In this document: one piece after another, positions 42,446 to 52,928 of the stretch
Layout of the letters: every line of letters starts with the position of its first letter
Position numbering within the stretch: the stretch's first letter is position 1
NCBI GenBank assembly: GCA_964017145.1
Contig: OZ024843.1
Span: forward strand, 1,851,001 to 1,915,000
Length of the DNA: 64,000 nt
Direction: 5' to 3'
Origin: Agrocybe praecox
Lineage: Eukaryota > Basidiomycota > Agaricomycetes > Agaricales > Agrocybaceae
Translations under genes and position numbers: made by a program
Notes under the pieces: generated by a model
The model's database searches: none
What the model saw: only the letters and a program-made list of their open reading frames with translations
What the model was told of the DNA's origin: nothing

Positions 42446-44521
42446 TCAAGTACGACGGCCAATCGATTTAGAGAATGGTTTTGTAGGCGTTGAGGCGTTG
42501 AGGCTTTGAGGTTTTTCGAGTTGCGCTTTCGCATCTTTCGCTAACGCTCTCCATTTTTTGGCTTCTTCTGGTTTTGCATATTTTCCGTTCTCTACCAGTA
42601 CAGCATCCACCGTCTCGATGATTGCTGAAGCTAGTTTACCACCATAGAAAGATTTGTGTTTGTTTGATCTCGAGGTGTCGTGCCTTTCAGCTGGACCGCT
42701 TGAAAGGACCTTTTCAAACCCGAGGTAGTCAACGATACGCAAAGTTTGACGCATATCGGCTCGATTCTTAGTCGCAAGCGCCGCCTTGAGCATTATCGAA
42801 ACGAACTCAGCGGATGCTTCATGACTCCTTCCAGGACCTCGTTTGTCGAGTCTAGGGACAGTTGCGACGGATCCATCCATAAAGTCGTGGGCGTGGTATC
42901 CGGTCATCAAGTCGAATGTCCTAGTAGCAGAGCTCCAGTCCGCGCTGTACCAACAAGCTTGCATGACGAGATTGTATGTCGAAAGCGCTGGGCGTATTTT
43001 GGGTCCATTAACTCCAGTAATTTCCTCACGCAACATCCATTCGAGGGTCTCAACAGCATGGTAACCCAAGCCTGGTTCCTTCATGGCAATTTCAGCCTTG
43101 AGGATTTCTTCCATATGTGCCCGGTCCAAAATTGATGCTCCACCATTCTCTGCGGGTCGTCTTTTGACTTGCTGGAAGAATTGTCTGCAAATGGCATAGT
43201 TTTCAGTTTGATTGCAGAGCCTAAGAGCGGATGCTAGGGCTTCGGGACCTAATGAGAATAAACCAGCTGTTGATACGGCTTTGTTGGCTTCAAGACCGAA
43301 ATATTGTGCCAAAATCTTGAACGCCAGCTCGTGGTCAGGCTTATTTCCACCTCCCAAAGCCTTTACCGCAGATACAGCCGTATGCGAATCAACGGTAATC
43401 TTTGGATTCTTTTTGGCCGCTTTGACTAATTGTCCCCATAGAAGTCTCGCATCTCCTGCCACCTTCACGCGACCTTCAGTTGTGTCGCCTAAGGCAGTAT
43501 TGATGGCTTGAAACATCGCAGTGAATATATACTGATTTGGCGCTAAAGGTCCGTCATGGTCCAAGGCATAAAAGACATCAAAAATGTCCTGATAGTGTCC
43601 AGCGCCTCCGAGGATACGAATGTAACCAGCGATAGGATCAACGGAAAGTTCTGGATCATTCGCGTCGTAGCGTTTTATGGACTCAAGGTGACGTTGAAAG
43701 GCTTGATATAGCGAACGTGCGTTTTCCAGTTGCTTTGGATGTGTAGGCCAATGCTCAATCCGCGACAGGCCCGTAAAAATGGTTTGATATGTCCTCGTAC
43801 TGGGAGCAAACCCTCGCCTCTTCATCTACAATATAATATAAGTATCTCTTTGTCATTGCTACCTCGAGCCACTTACGTCGACGTATAACTGATAGCTCAA
43901 CTGGTAGCGTTTAGCTTTCAGTGTTTCCCATATTAAAGTGTTCCAAACGGGGGTGTTTTGGGCGTCTAGCGGAGCGTTCTTCAACATGAAAACGGCATCG
44001 TCAATCTTTCCAGTATCGCAGAGCTTTTTGAGACGTTCCGAAAGTACATGAGGTTCAAGCATTCGCAACTCCGATTTTGGCGTCGTTTCCTGAGAAGGAT
44101 CATAGTGTCGCGAACGGAACGCTGAATTTTGGGTCTCCTTTGTTACCAAAGACGACTTGTTGCTTCTTTTGGCCGGATCTGTCTTCATAGCGTTCAAGTT
44201 AGCTTCTGAAGTCGTCCCATTCTGTTGTAGAAGTTGCCGTCGGATGAACCGAGGCAATTGTGCTGTATCTTCTGCAGTTTTGCTGGCATTTTGTCGAGGG
44301 AAATTACGCGTCGAAGCAAAGCGCCGGCCATTTTTTGTGCGTGATGTAGAAGCTAGAGGCCTTGTTGAGACCTGTCCGGTTGTGAATTGAGATATATGAT
44401 GCGCGTCAAGCCATGTCGAGAAAGTCTTCAATGAGATGGAATTGAAGGACTGTGAATTTGTTGAGGCCAATGTACGCTCCAAATTGATATTTCCCGCACC
44501 CTGCGTAATTTTTCGGAGCAT
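42446..44521 (-). CDS. Mitochondrial PPR-like protein
   Basis: Two exons with one intron (about 43826-43876) encode about 675 residues. The start MLRKITQGAGNINLERTLAS is basic and amphipathic, typical of a mitochondrial targeting sequence; the frame upstream has only a GTG, so I chose ATG at 44519-44521. After a disordered basic region come helix-turn-helix pairs of pentatricopeptide type: RLKKLCDTGKIDDAVFMLKN, PVWNTLIWETLKAKRYQLSY, FAPSTRTYQTIFTGLSRIEH, PNQYIFTAMFQAINTALGD, HTAVSAVKALGGGNKPDHEL and PALSTYNLVMQACWYSADWS. Such proteins bind organelle RNA and act in its processing, translation or ribosome assembly. The sequence resembles Ppr4/Rmd9-style fungal proteins in layout, but I cannot name the orthologue. 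The stop is at 42446-42448. Confidence 0.78.
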
Positions 44522-45083
44522 TGTGAAGAAGGCGAGTAGTATGGGACAGAGTAACGTGTATAGCACGTCGAGCGGAAAAATTAAGAAGTTAGTCACAAGA
44601 CCCTAATGGGAACCAAGTCAAAATTAGACCACCAAATAGACTCTCAGCCTCTTTCAGCCAGGCTCTCCCTCGGCGACGTTCTCCTCCTCGATATCCTCCA
44701 TGGCTGCCTTCCTTTCCGTCAATTGAATTTTCAACAATCTATACAACGAAGGTGTTCTTGGACTTTAAGAATCAACAATGTGAACCAGACTTGTTCTGAA
44801 TCAAGCAACCACAACTCTAGCTCAAAATAGCACGTATACAAATGAAAGGCGCCCCACTGCAGTGTTCTACAGAACGTCATAAAATCAGTGGAATACGTGG
44901 CCCTGCTAGTATCTTCGCGACCCCAAGTTCCGCGCTTCTCCCCAGACGGAGATTCTCCTTCCGCTTCAAGTTCGGACAAATCAAAGCAGGTATCCATCTC
45001 CACTTGCGATGCTTTTCCGAGAGAATAAAAGCCTTGCTCTTCCTGTGCTTGGTCCGCCGTCGCGCTCTTAATCTCTTGAGAAG
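44522..45083. promoter_or_regulatory. Divergent promoter region, PPR and secreted-protein genes
   Basis: 562 bp between divergent starts. The right half contains a minus-strand open frame without domain content. A short unrecognised gene cannot be ruled out, but I see no convincing exons. Confidence 0.35.
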
Positions 45084-45787
45084 ATGTACTCCTTCAAAGA
45101 CATCCCTTTCGCGTTGTTTGTCTTTCTCTTGTCTTGGAACTTTATCGCTGCTGTACCGACATGGGAAGGAATGAACGGCCGTGGTTCAATTGGGTCGTTG
45201 ATTCCAGGATCGTCGTACATTGAAGCGATGGGATCCCTTACTACAAAGACCAATCACCTGGCACCAATCGATGGCCTAGGTAAGCTATCAAAACAATACC
45301 TTTAATCGGTAGCTTGATTTAATAAATGTCTTTAGGAACACGCGGAAATTTAACGATTAGAACGAACATGCAGGCGCCGCCTACTTTCTACATCAACCAA
45401 AATCAACTCTGGTTGCTCGTCAACGAAACTACTGTCTACCCAGTAAATGTTCTCAACTCGACGGAGATACACAAGTTACCGATGCAACTAGTCCTTGGAA
45501 CAAAACGAGAGGGACTTACCGACGGGTACTGGCGATGGAAAGCTACACAATTATACTATGAATTTCCCGGCGGAAAAACCAACCAAGGTCTTTACTACCG
45601 GTGCATTGTTGCGAGTGGATGGTACAATGTATTCATGACTGTTACTGAGTAAGGGATTTCCTTCTTCCTTCTACGAAACGCTTTTTAATAATGCCTTTGC
45701 TTTACCTTCAGCATGGCACCTCCCTCGGGCTGTCAAATCATAACCCTTCACAGTTTCATTCGTGGTCAAATGAAGCTACCGTCATGA
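45084..45787 (+). CDS. Small secreted protein of unknown function
   Basis: I do not recognise the family. Three exons (introns about 45280-45335 and 45648-45711) give about 195 residues. The N-terminus MYSFKDIPFALFVFLLSWNF followed by IAAVPTWEG is a clear signal peptide. The mature part reads GTRGNLTIRTNMQAPPTFYI, NQNQLWLLVNETTVYPVNVL, NSTEIHKLPMQLVLGTKREG, YWRWKATQLYYEFPGGKTNQ, LYYRCIVASGWYNVFMTV, and ends HSFIRGQMKLPS. It contains N-x-S/T glycosylation sites (NLT, NET, NST) and only two or three cysteines, so it is not a cysteine-rich effector type. The beta-strand-like Tyr/Trp content suggests a compact beta fold. It converges on OST1 with 46 bp between the stops. Confidence 0.75.
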
Positions 45788-45833
45788 TTAAGATAGCAAC
45801 ATGTACAACAACATAAATTAACATTCTCAGTAT

Positions 45834-47552
45834 TTATAACACTTTTTTCTTTTGGTGAAGCGTGAGGTTCACTCTTCGTGTAATGGCGCCCAAAACAAAG
45901 AGACCCATGAAGACCGTCCCAACAGCAATTGGCTTCTTGAGATGCGCGGACCAGGAGACCTTGTATGACACCTATAGAGAGTTTAGTTTGTATAAACAAG
46001 CATACAATAGAACGGACGCACAAATATACTTTGGGCATGCAAGTTGGTAAGGTCTTTATATTTGAAGGTCAAAGCCGGGCGACCGATCGTGTCCAAGTAT
46101 GTGACATGTGTACCAATCCAGTTTGAAAGAGCAGGGAAAGGCGTTACAAATTGTACATCCCTTTGAAACATAGAGGTAAGCAATAAGTAGAGTAATAAGA
46201 AAAGCCAAACATACGTTGCGCCTTCCGGTAGAATGACGGTCAGTTCTTCGTCATCGACGACGGCACCCAGGATAGGTGTCATGATGGGAATTTCAACATT
46301 GTAGCGACCAGTCGACTTGTCATAACTGGCCGAGTCTGCAAGGGGGGAATCCCATCCTAGAGTGAAGCTGTAGTTCCAACCACCAAGTATAGGGTAGCGT
46401 GGCTTGAACTCCAGCACACTAAATTGCGTGCCTAGCTTATTCTTGGGAACTGAAGGTGCAACTCTAAGCTTCGAAGTCGAAACATTACCAATGGTGTCGT
46501 AGTAGTAAGTATTCCTGATCCCAGAAGGAAGGTGGAGTGTCAAGGCGGGAAGAGTATGAGGCGAAGCGCGCTTGTAGAACGCTTGCGTTTGGTGTTCGAG
46601 GCGCGAGAAGTGGCCTTTCAATCTAACAAAAGTTAGAGAGTGACGAAAGTATTAGAAATTGGGACTTACTTGGGCCCAGCGTTGTGCAATACAATATTGT
46701 CCTCAGTGTTGAGATTGGCACCCCAGTGACTAATCTCGACGGAACGCTTAAGTTTGAGAACTTCAAGTACGGCTTGATCGTGGTTGTAATGAATTGTGAC
46801 AGGTTGTTGGTACTTTTCAACAAAGGATGATGATGCACTTGGTGGAATGTTATCATAGGGTCCATATACGACCGTGGCGCCAGATTTCGAAACCGGGGTA
46901 TCCCCAGCGAAACTTTCAACGTCCTTTGGTGTCGTGTACGAGATGATACGCGGTGTCATGCCCCTAGAAGAGGCGGTGAGCCGGAAGTTACATACAAAAC
47001 GCATACACATACTTTATCTTTGTGCGTTGGGCAGTGGTAGCGTAAGGACTAATAATAAATAAGTCGGTAGTATACCGAAGGGCCTGCTCATCCTTCTGCG
47101 CTGCAGTTGCTGGCCAAGGTTCCGTTGCGTGTGTTTGGAGAGTTTCTACAACCAGATTGAGAGTCTTGTTGGTGGAGAGAGGTTGTGCTAGAATGATATC
47201 GACGAGGTAGTAGTCACTGCATGATACATTAGTTCATGATGAGCTGGTAACGAAGCACTCTCGCGTACTCGTTCGTATCCAAAGCGTGTTCTCTGATTTG
47301 CAACGCGTTTTGTTGACCTTTAACTTTCGCTTCTAGATAACTTGTTTTGGCCTTCTCGTCACGTCCAAGAGCAATCGTATACGCCTTCTGCCCGTCCTCC
47401 AGAGATTTGATCGCATACGTCGTCGTGACGTGGACCACAGCACCACCAAGTTCAACAGTGCGAACAATGGCAGTATTTTCAAATGACTGGCTAGAAGCAA
47501 ACACAGAGATCGCAAAGGCAAGGAATGGAAGGAGGCGCCAGCATTTTGGCAT
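45834..47552 (-). CDS. OST1: Oligosaccharyltransferase subunit Ost1 (ribophorin I)
   Basis: A type I membrane subunit of the ER complex that transfers the dolichol-linked glycan to asparagine. The signal peptide MPKCWRLLPFLAFAISVFAS is followed by FENTAIVRTVELGGAVVHVT and TYAIKSLEDGQKAYTIALGR. Later blocks include DYYLVDIILAQPLSTNKTLN, VVETLQTHATEPWPATAAQ, QQPVTIHYNHDQAVLEVLKL, KRSVEISHWGANLNTEDNIV, LHNAGPKLKGHFSRLEHQTQ, TYYYDTIGNVSTSKLRVAPS, and FKPRYPILGGWNYSFTLGWD, all diagnostic of ribophorin I. A C-terminal membrane helix (PIAVGTVFMGLFVLGAIMRR) ends in a basic cytosolic tail, HQKKKVL, close to a dilysine ER signal. About seven introns. ATG 47550-47552, TAA 45834-45836; about 465 residues. 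Confidence 0.94.
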
Positions 47553-47616
47553 TGTGATAAGTGTAACGAAAAGAGCGTGTGTGGACGTCCGAATTGGTAA
47601 AGACTCGGAGTGTCAA

Positions 47617-47627
47617 CGTGTCCCAAT
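47617..47627 (-). promoter_or_regulatory. ERSE-II-like element upstream of OST1
   Basis: On the minus strand the sequence is ATTGG-G-ACACG, one base off the animal ER-stress element II (ATTGG-N-CCACG), about 65 bp before the OST1 ATG. OST1 is a plausible unfolded-protein-response target. A single near-match may be chance. Confidence 0.25.
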
Positions 47628-47754
47628 TGGTGCACTATTTTTAGCAAAAAATACCGTATAAAGAGAATGTCCGATATGCCTTTTGCCTCAACGAACGCTT
47701 TTAGGATTTCTTAGAAACGGTATGATGGTATTATATATGTAAGAGTAAAATATT

Positions 47755-48554
47755 TCACCAACCCCATGTCGGTGAGGGGTTACGAATGGGCTTGTCTTCA
47801 CGCACGAGAGCAGCCGACACAATTCTATTTAACTTGCGTTTCTTCGCTGCTGCCTTCTCTTCCTCTATCGTCTTACCTTCCTTGAGAACGACGCTCATTT
47901 TCGAGTGGAAATGTGTCCTGGTACCATAATGACCTCTTCCTCTAGGCTCCATCCGTTTTGGTGGTCGTTGACCTTTTGTCACCCAGGCTTCCGCTGTAAG
48001 TCATGTTACGCGTAGTTAGTGGTTGGTGAGTATAAACATGGTATTTTACTCACCGACAATCAGTTTCCCCTCTTCTAGACGCTTGTATCGACTGGCATGG
48101 TCTCGTGCCGTGGCAAGCATATTCATGATACGTTTGCTAGCGCGTTTCTCACTGAACTGCATCTGCAGGATAGCATAGTCGATAGGTTTTCCTGCAATCT
48201 GTTTCCCCAGCATGTTCAGTTTACGATGTGAGATTTTGAAGTTGGCTGTTGAATATTTATGCTGGGTACAAAGTCAATGTGCGAGTTTTGATCGGTGAAA
48301 AGAAGAGGACGCACGGAGTCGGACTTTGGCTTGAGAGCTTTTTGCACTGAGTAACTCTTGTCGGCAGTGGGTTTCTCCTCTTCAACCTTGGTCTTCTCGG
48401 AGCGACCTGGAATGTTTCCTCCTACAACATCTTCGAATACGTTGGCCATACCCTCCTTCTTAGCCTGTGCCTTCGCTGCTTCTATCTCTTCCTTCGTTTT
48501 GGTATCCTTAACAGCCGGTGCTAGCCTTTCTCTGACCCAGTCCAAAGGCTTCAT
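47755..48554 (-). CDS. MRPL22: Mitochondrial large-subunit ribosomal protein uL22m
   Basis: A mitochondrial ribosome component near the exit tunnel. Three exons: [20 protein letters not shown] with a charged, Lys-rich N-terminal extension; the L22 core [80 protein letters not shown]; and the C-terminal [20 protein letters not shown], which is the conserved GR-AG-like loop of L22. Introns at about 48254-48315 and 47988-48053. The ATG at 48552-48554 is the only in-frame choice I see; the N-terminus is not strongly presequence-like, so a further upstream exon is possible. The stop is at 47755-47757, and length is about 225 residues. Confidence 0.88.
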
Positions 48555-49010
48555 GAAACTCGCACTTTGAAAGTTATAATGTGAATTCTAGTGGATCAAG
48601 CCCAGGACGTGTTGACATACTTTCGCCTACAAGGAAGCGTAATGACGCTGGTAGGTATTGCCGAGCGCCTCAGCATGCGGGAACCTTTCAATACAATTAG
48701 AACAAATAAGGACATTCGTTTGCAGGAAAACACACCATTATTGAGGCAAGCTTGCATGGCAGTCGCGACTCGTAGATATATTATTGAGCCGGGCGTTGAC
48801 GAAAACTAAAGCAGGAAGTCTAGTGACGAGTCACATATCACGCGACACGACCACCTTGTCACGCTCTCATGCCAATTGGTCAACGTCGTCATTTAAAGTT
48901 AACACGCGGTCACTGCTGCATACGACCGTCGACCGGATTGCGCTGCCTCAGCGTCACTTTGATTCGACCACCCTAATTTTATTCGTTCTCTTCTTCCTCC
49001 CACCACAAAA
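48555..49010. promoter_or_regulatory. Divergent promoter region, MRPL22 and YOS1
   Basis: 456 bp between divergent starts. The right end is C/T-rich (ttctcttcttcctcccacc, 48986-49004) immediately before the YOS1 ATG. No gene recognised. Confidence 0.4.
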
Positions 49011-49432
49011 ATGTCTCTTTTCGGAATCGGGACGATGTTGTATGTTGCATTGCTCCTGATCAATGCAATTGCTATCCTTAACGAAGAACGTTTCCTTGCT
49101 CGAAGTAAGCAAATTCGTGGAACTGTCCATCTTTTGTGAGCTTACTAACAAGATTCTTCTGTTCAGTTGGCTGGCTATCAGCGACCCGTCAAGTACGAGA
49201 CGCAAACACAGGGTTCCAACAACAATACGATCAGAATGGCTTTAGCGCTACCCAGGGGGATGTAGGAATGAAAGCCAGGCTAATAGACCTCATCAGCGCT
49301 GTGCGCACTTTAATGCGAAGTACGTGTCAAGTGTTATATCCCATGCCGGACTTGCTGATTTAAAATGCATATCAGTACCCCTCATAGTGATAAACACCGT
49401 GGTTATACTTTTTGAACTAGTATGGGGCTAAT
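49011..49432 (+). CDS. YOS1: Yos1-like protein of ER-Golgi transport
   Basis: Yos1 (IER3IP1 in animals) is a small membrane protein that works with Yip1 and Yif1 in budding of COPII vesicles. Three exons give 99 residues: MSLFGIGTMLYVALLLINAI, AILNEERFLARIGWLSATRQ (membrane helix 1 and the invariant LNEERFL), a hydrophilic middle (TGFQQQYDQNGFSATQGDVG), KARLIDLISAVRTLMRIPLI, and VINTVVILFELVWG (helix 2). The C-terminal RTLMRxPLIxxN is the hallmark of the family. Introns at about 49104-49166 and 49321-49374. ATG 49011, TAA 49430-49432. The middle loop is longer than in yeast Yos1 but normal for basidiomycetes as far as I know. Confidence 0.92.
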
Positions 49433-49575
49433 AAACTACTTCTTTCTCTTTCCTTTTGCGCAATGGACACTGTACAAGGGCGCTCGATACCACTATACAA
49501 CAAGAATGAAGATCCCTTGGGACAAAAGTACCATTTAATAAACAGATGAAGACTGTAACTGCTTCCAGAAGTAAT

Positions 49576-50441
49576 TCAGGCCGCATTTAACCGCTCATAT
49601 TCGTCCTTAATTTGTCTGACGAAATCACTGATTGTATGTCCGTTCTATTGGGTTGGGTCTTGTTAATGGGATGAGGAAGTGGATCCTTATGGTGCGCACT
49701 AACCTCACAGTCCTTCCATGTACCGTCATGAACGCATACCGCTTGACCACTGATGAGAACTGTGCAGCTTTTCCTAAATGATGACCATTAAACCAGGTAT
49801 TGCCTGAAGAAGTCCGTTTCTTACTGGATTCCCAACTCTTTTCCTAGAAGGGTACTCTTTCTCAGCAAAGCCACACCTTCCTCTCCCTTACCATCTCCAT
49901 CTAGACCTGCGCATGTTCCAGCACCGCTGGTCTCCCAGTCTACACCAGCCGTCGTGGCACATTTCAAGGCAATGTCGGGATTCCCGATCTTCTCCCGTCC
50001 CTGGAAGTTTTGGCATTGCACGAACTCCCACCAGTTTTCGAAAGGCGCGTATTTGTTAACACAAAGCTGTTGTACATTGCCTGCGCATTCCTCAGGGCCA
50101 TGCAGGCATTTAACCCCGAAGTCAGGTTGTTTGTCATCAATGCTGTAGCAAAGTATATGTCGGGACGGTGGTGAGCGATAAGAAGAACTATAATGCACGC
50201 ACTTGGCTACATAGATTAAGGACAAGTCGACTTTGTCGGAGACTTTCTGCAGAACCTTGGTGAACATGCTCTCACACAGAAGTGCATCGGGGCATCGACT
50301 CATGACTCCCAGTTGGACTGAGACTTTGATATCTGGGACATTCAGGCTACTCTGAGAATTATAACTTGAGATAGGAAGATGTGTTGCAAGGACGGTGTAC
50401 GAGCCAAGCAAGCTTGCAAGTAACGCCAACTGAGATTTCAT
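49576..50441 (-). CDS. GILT-like (gamma-interferon-inducible lysosomal thiol reductase family) protein
   Basis: A secreted or vacuolar thioredoxin-fold protein. The signal peptide is MKSQLALLASLLGSYTVLAT; then VPDIKVSVQLGVMSRCPDAL, LCESMFTKVLQKVSDKVDLS, and LIYVANIDDKQPDFG. The family signature is VKCLHGPEECAGNVQQLC (C-x-HG-x2-EC-x-GN), followed by NWWEFVQCQNFQGREKIGNP and ALKCATTAGVDWETSGAGTC. The C-terminus has SCTVLISGQAVCVHDGTWKD and ISDFVRQIKDEYERLNAA. The site where animal GILT has C-x-x-C reads CPDALLC here, so the second cysteine is displaced. Four exons, ATG 50439-50441, TGA 49576-49578; about 235 residues. Whether it reduces disulfides is uncertain because of this change. Confidence 0.85.
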
Positions 50442-50821
50442 GGTCGAGATAAGTGAAAGGAGTCAAAAGTGCAAGACCGTTTTCAATTCGCGAGAACCAT
50501 CTGTATTGCGTCATATCTTCCCACTTATATTTATTCTTGCGCGACGTCTTGGTTATTCATGCGCGTGAAGTGATCATTCCATCTGGCTCAAATGTGCATC
50601 GCATAGGATTTATGATCAATAGCGAAATGTATTATGGCTAGGGTGTGTTGTACACTAATCTTATCATCTGCATTCGCTTTCGTCGGTAAGACATGCGAGA
50701 CATTCTTGCGAGAATCCCACGTAATCATAGATGACCATTTGCTAGCTTGTTGTAGGAGGCCACAGGGAATGGGACGCGCAGGGACATTGCGCAGATATAA
50801 GTATTCAAGAACATGCTGAAG
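50442..50821. other. Intergenic gap
   Basis: Promoter of the GILT-like gene and 3' region of the MIX23-like gene; both are on the minus strand. No gene recognised. Confidence 0.35.
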
Positions 50822-51642
50822 TTAACTTTGGGCAGCCTCCCACATTTTGCGGGCCTCTGCGTCTGTTTGCGGAGGAGTAAAATACTGACAACGGTATCGG
50901 AATGCTGGTTTATACAGTGGCTGTTGTCAGAAAGGGTAAAACATGCAAGCAAATATCATGGCAACGCACTGTCTGCGACACGCTTCCGAACGATGGATTC
51001 GACTGCCAATTCTCTATGCACTTGCTTGCGCTATAAAAAGATGAAAACAACCAGGCGTTCTAAATTATGGTTTACTTGGAGCTTCATATACTTATCTACA
51101 TACCTTTACTTCATCAGCGAAGATTTCTCCTTGAACTTTCCTCTGACTCGATGGGTCCTGTGCTAGGCCTTCGACTGCAGCCCGCTTTTCCACCAAAGAC
51201 TGATCCACGACACCGACGCAATAGTCGACTAGTTGAGTTCGCCGCTTCCAGTTCGCTGTTTATACAGGAGAGCATGGTGTAAGAGACAATGAGTCGCCTA
51301 AACGAACGAAACTCACCGACCAATTCCCGCCATACTTGCTCACACGCCTGATCCTGCACGGTTTTGTTTGGACTGAGACCATGTATACGGTCTTCATCCC
51401 GCATGAAGGCATCGGCCCTATTGAGTCTCATAGTAATCGCGTCATCTAAACGTCTGTATTCCTTTAAGATGCCTAGTAGAAATATTCATGTCGGAGCCCG
51501 ACCAATTTCAGAAATTGAAAGCAGACAAACCTTTGAAGAGCGATAGATCTTGACACGTCTTGGGTGATATTTGAATGATTTGTGGATTCAGTGAGGGCCC
51601 TTGAAAAGCAAGGCTGCCTAGCTGTGGTTGTTTCGGAGGCAT
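50822..51642 (-). CDS. MIX23: MIX23 / caffeine-induced death protein 2 (Cid2) family
   Basis: MIX23 (CCDC58 in animals) is an intermembrane-space protein that supports mitochondrial import; the S. pombe relative is called Cid2. Joined exons read MPPKQPQLGSLAFQGPSLNP, ISPKTCQDLSLFKGILKEYR, RLDDAITMRLNRADAFMRDE, QACEQVWRELVANWKRRTQL, VDYCVGVVDQSLVEKRAAVE, a middle helix (VQGEIFADEVK), REL-AVESIVRKRVADTA, and FRYRCQYFTPPQTDAEARKM ending WEAAQS. The TCQDLSLF opening, the DD-I...LN segment, the EL-x-VE-x-IV-x-R helix and the FRxRC-x-YF-x-PP ending are conserved marks. About five introns; the last acceptor (about 50906) is needed to reach the C-terminus. ATG 51640-51642, TAA 50822-50824; about 215 residues. 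Confidence 0.82.
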
Positions 51643-52062
51643 GATTTCATCAGGCATTCACCAACGACTGATGACCAATGCCTGAGCCATAGAGTTGAAG
51701 AACAGTGCCACTCGGCGCTCAGGTTCACACGCTCAGGTTCGGCAGCATTCAATTGTACCGAGTCTGGAACCCCTGTACGCGCGCTAAATGGGCCTTGCGC
51801 GACAGTGAACAAACTTCACGAGCATTGCTATTATGTGTTATGCATTATGTATGAAGGTTCGGTTTCGTATTAGGTTTAAATGTGATATTTTTTACATTCA
51901 GTAAGTGTGAAAAGTACTCCTATTAAACATGGTGCAGAATTTGGAATTATTCTTTATGCGTACAAATACAAGGGTTTCCTAGTGGGAAAGGTTCAAACCA
52001 GAAGATATCTGACGACCAGATAGAAATAAACTTGGAAAGCGCATATATTGCATGCACAGAAA
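51643..52062. other. Intergenic gap
   Basis: Promoter of the MIX23-like gene and 3' UTR of the next minus-strand gene. An 11-bp motif (gctcaggttc) appears twice at about 51717-51741, too short to call a repeat family. No gene seen. Confidence 0.35.
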
Positions 52063-52775
52063 TTAGAACTCGGAGTCGAACACAATGGGCTCAAAGGCAG
52101 GCTTCGACGTCTGGCTAGACATGTCTTCGCTCCAATCTGTTTCCTCGGTTATAGAAGCGGTATTGGGCTGATTCGCTCCTCCAAATGCGAACGCACTAGC
52201 CGGTAGGGAGCGCGTTTCAAATAGGTTTCTACGCGAGGTTCTAAGAGGTTTCATGGGTCTTGTTGGTGCTCCAGGTACTGATTGTTCTTGGACTCCTTCC
52301 ATGTCGGACTCTTCACGAATTGGAGACCCCTCTCTCGTAGCAGAACGCGATCTCTTACGAACGCTATCGTTGGCGTCCCCTTGCTGCAAGCGCGAATTAG
52401 GGTCCTCATAGACATGTTGCAGAGTCGCGTTCATGGGCGTGAAGATGGAGCCCACAGACTGAGCTCTGGAGAATGCCGAAGGGGTTGTTCGATAGCCTTC
52501 CTGAACGCCTAAATGATAAAAACACGCGGTGGACGCGTCAAAATGAGTAGAGGCGGTGATGAAAGATTGACCGTACTCTTTCTAACGCGTGCGCCGGCAT
52601 TGCGCAAGGATTGCGTAAGGTCTTCGGAGGTGCTATTTAGGAGAGATTAAGGAGCAGTGATATAAGAAAGTAATGAAGCAACCGACCTGAAACAAGATGA
52701 TTGAAAGAAGTTGTCCGAGTTGGATGAAGATTGACGGGATTCTTCTGTTAGAAGACGCTTATTGGGAACATCCAT
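52063..52775 (-). CDS. Probable ribonucleotide reductase inhibitor, Spd1/Dif1-like
   Basis: In yeasts Spd1, Dif1 and related small disordered proteins restrain ribonucleotide reductase or hold its small subunit in the nucleus until DNA damage or S phase. Three exons give about 200 residues: MDVPNKRLLTEESRQSSSNS, a Ser-rich piece, then SLRNAGARVRKSVQEGYRTT followed by PSAFSRAQSVGSIFTPMNAT. The G-x-R-x-R-K-x-V-x-x-GY block followed by a Ser/Thr-rich RAQS segment resembles the conserved motif of Dif1 (GMRIRQRVDQGY). The remainder is acidic and Ser-rich, with a Trp-containing ITEETDWSEDM near the end, reminiscent of the Trp/acidic RNR-binding segments of Sml1/Spd1. ATG 52773-52775, stop 52063-52065. 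Family assignment rests on one motif, so it is moderate only. Confidence 0.55.
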
Positions 52776-52928
52776 GGTTGTGGTTCTGATTCAAGGGATA
52801 TGATTATGTAATTAGCGGGCCGGGGAGAGAAAGACGGAGATGTGTGAGCGGCGTGGATTTGATCAGTGCTAGTGAGAGGCTTGCTCTTCAACATTCCACC
52901 TGCATCCAAGCAGGTGTGGTCCCTGCTA

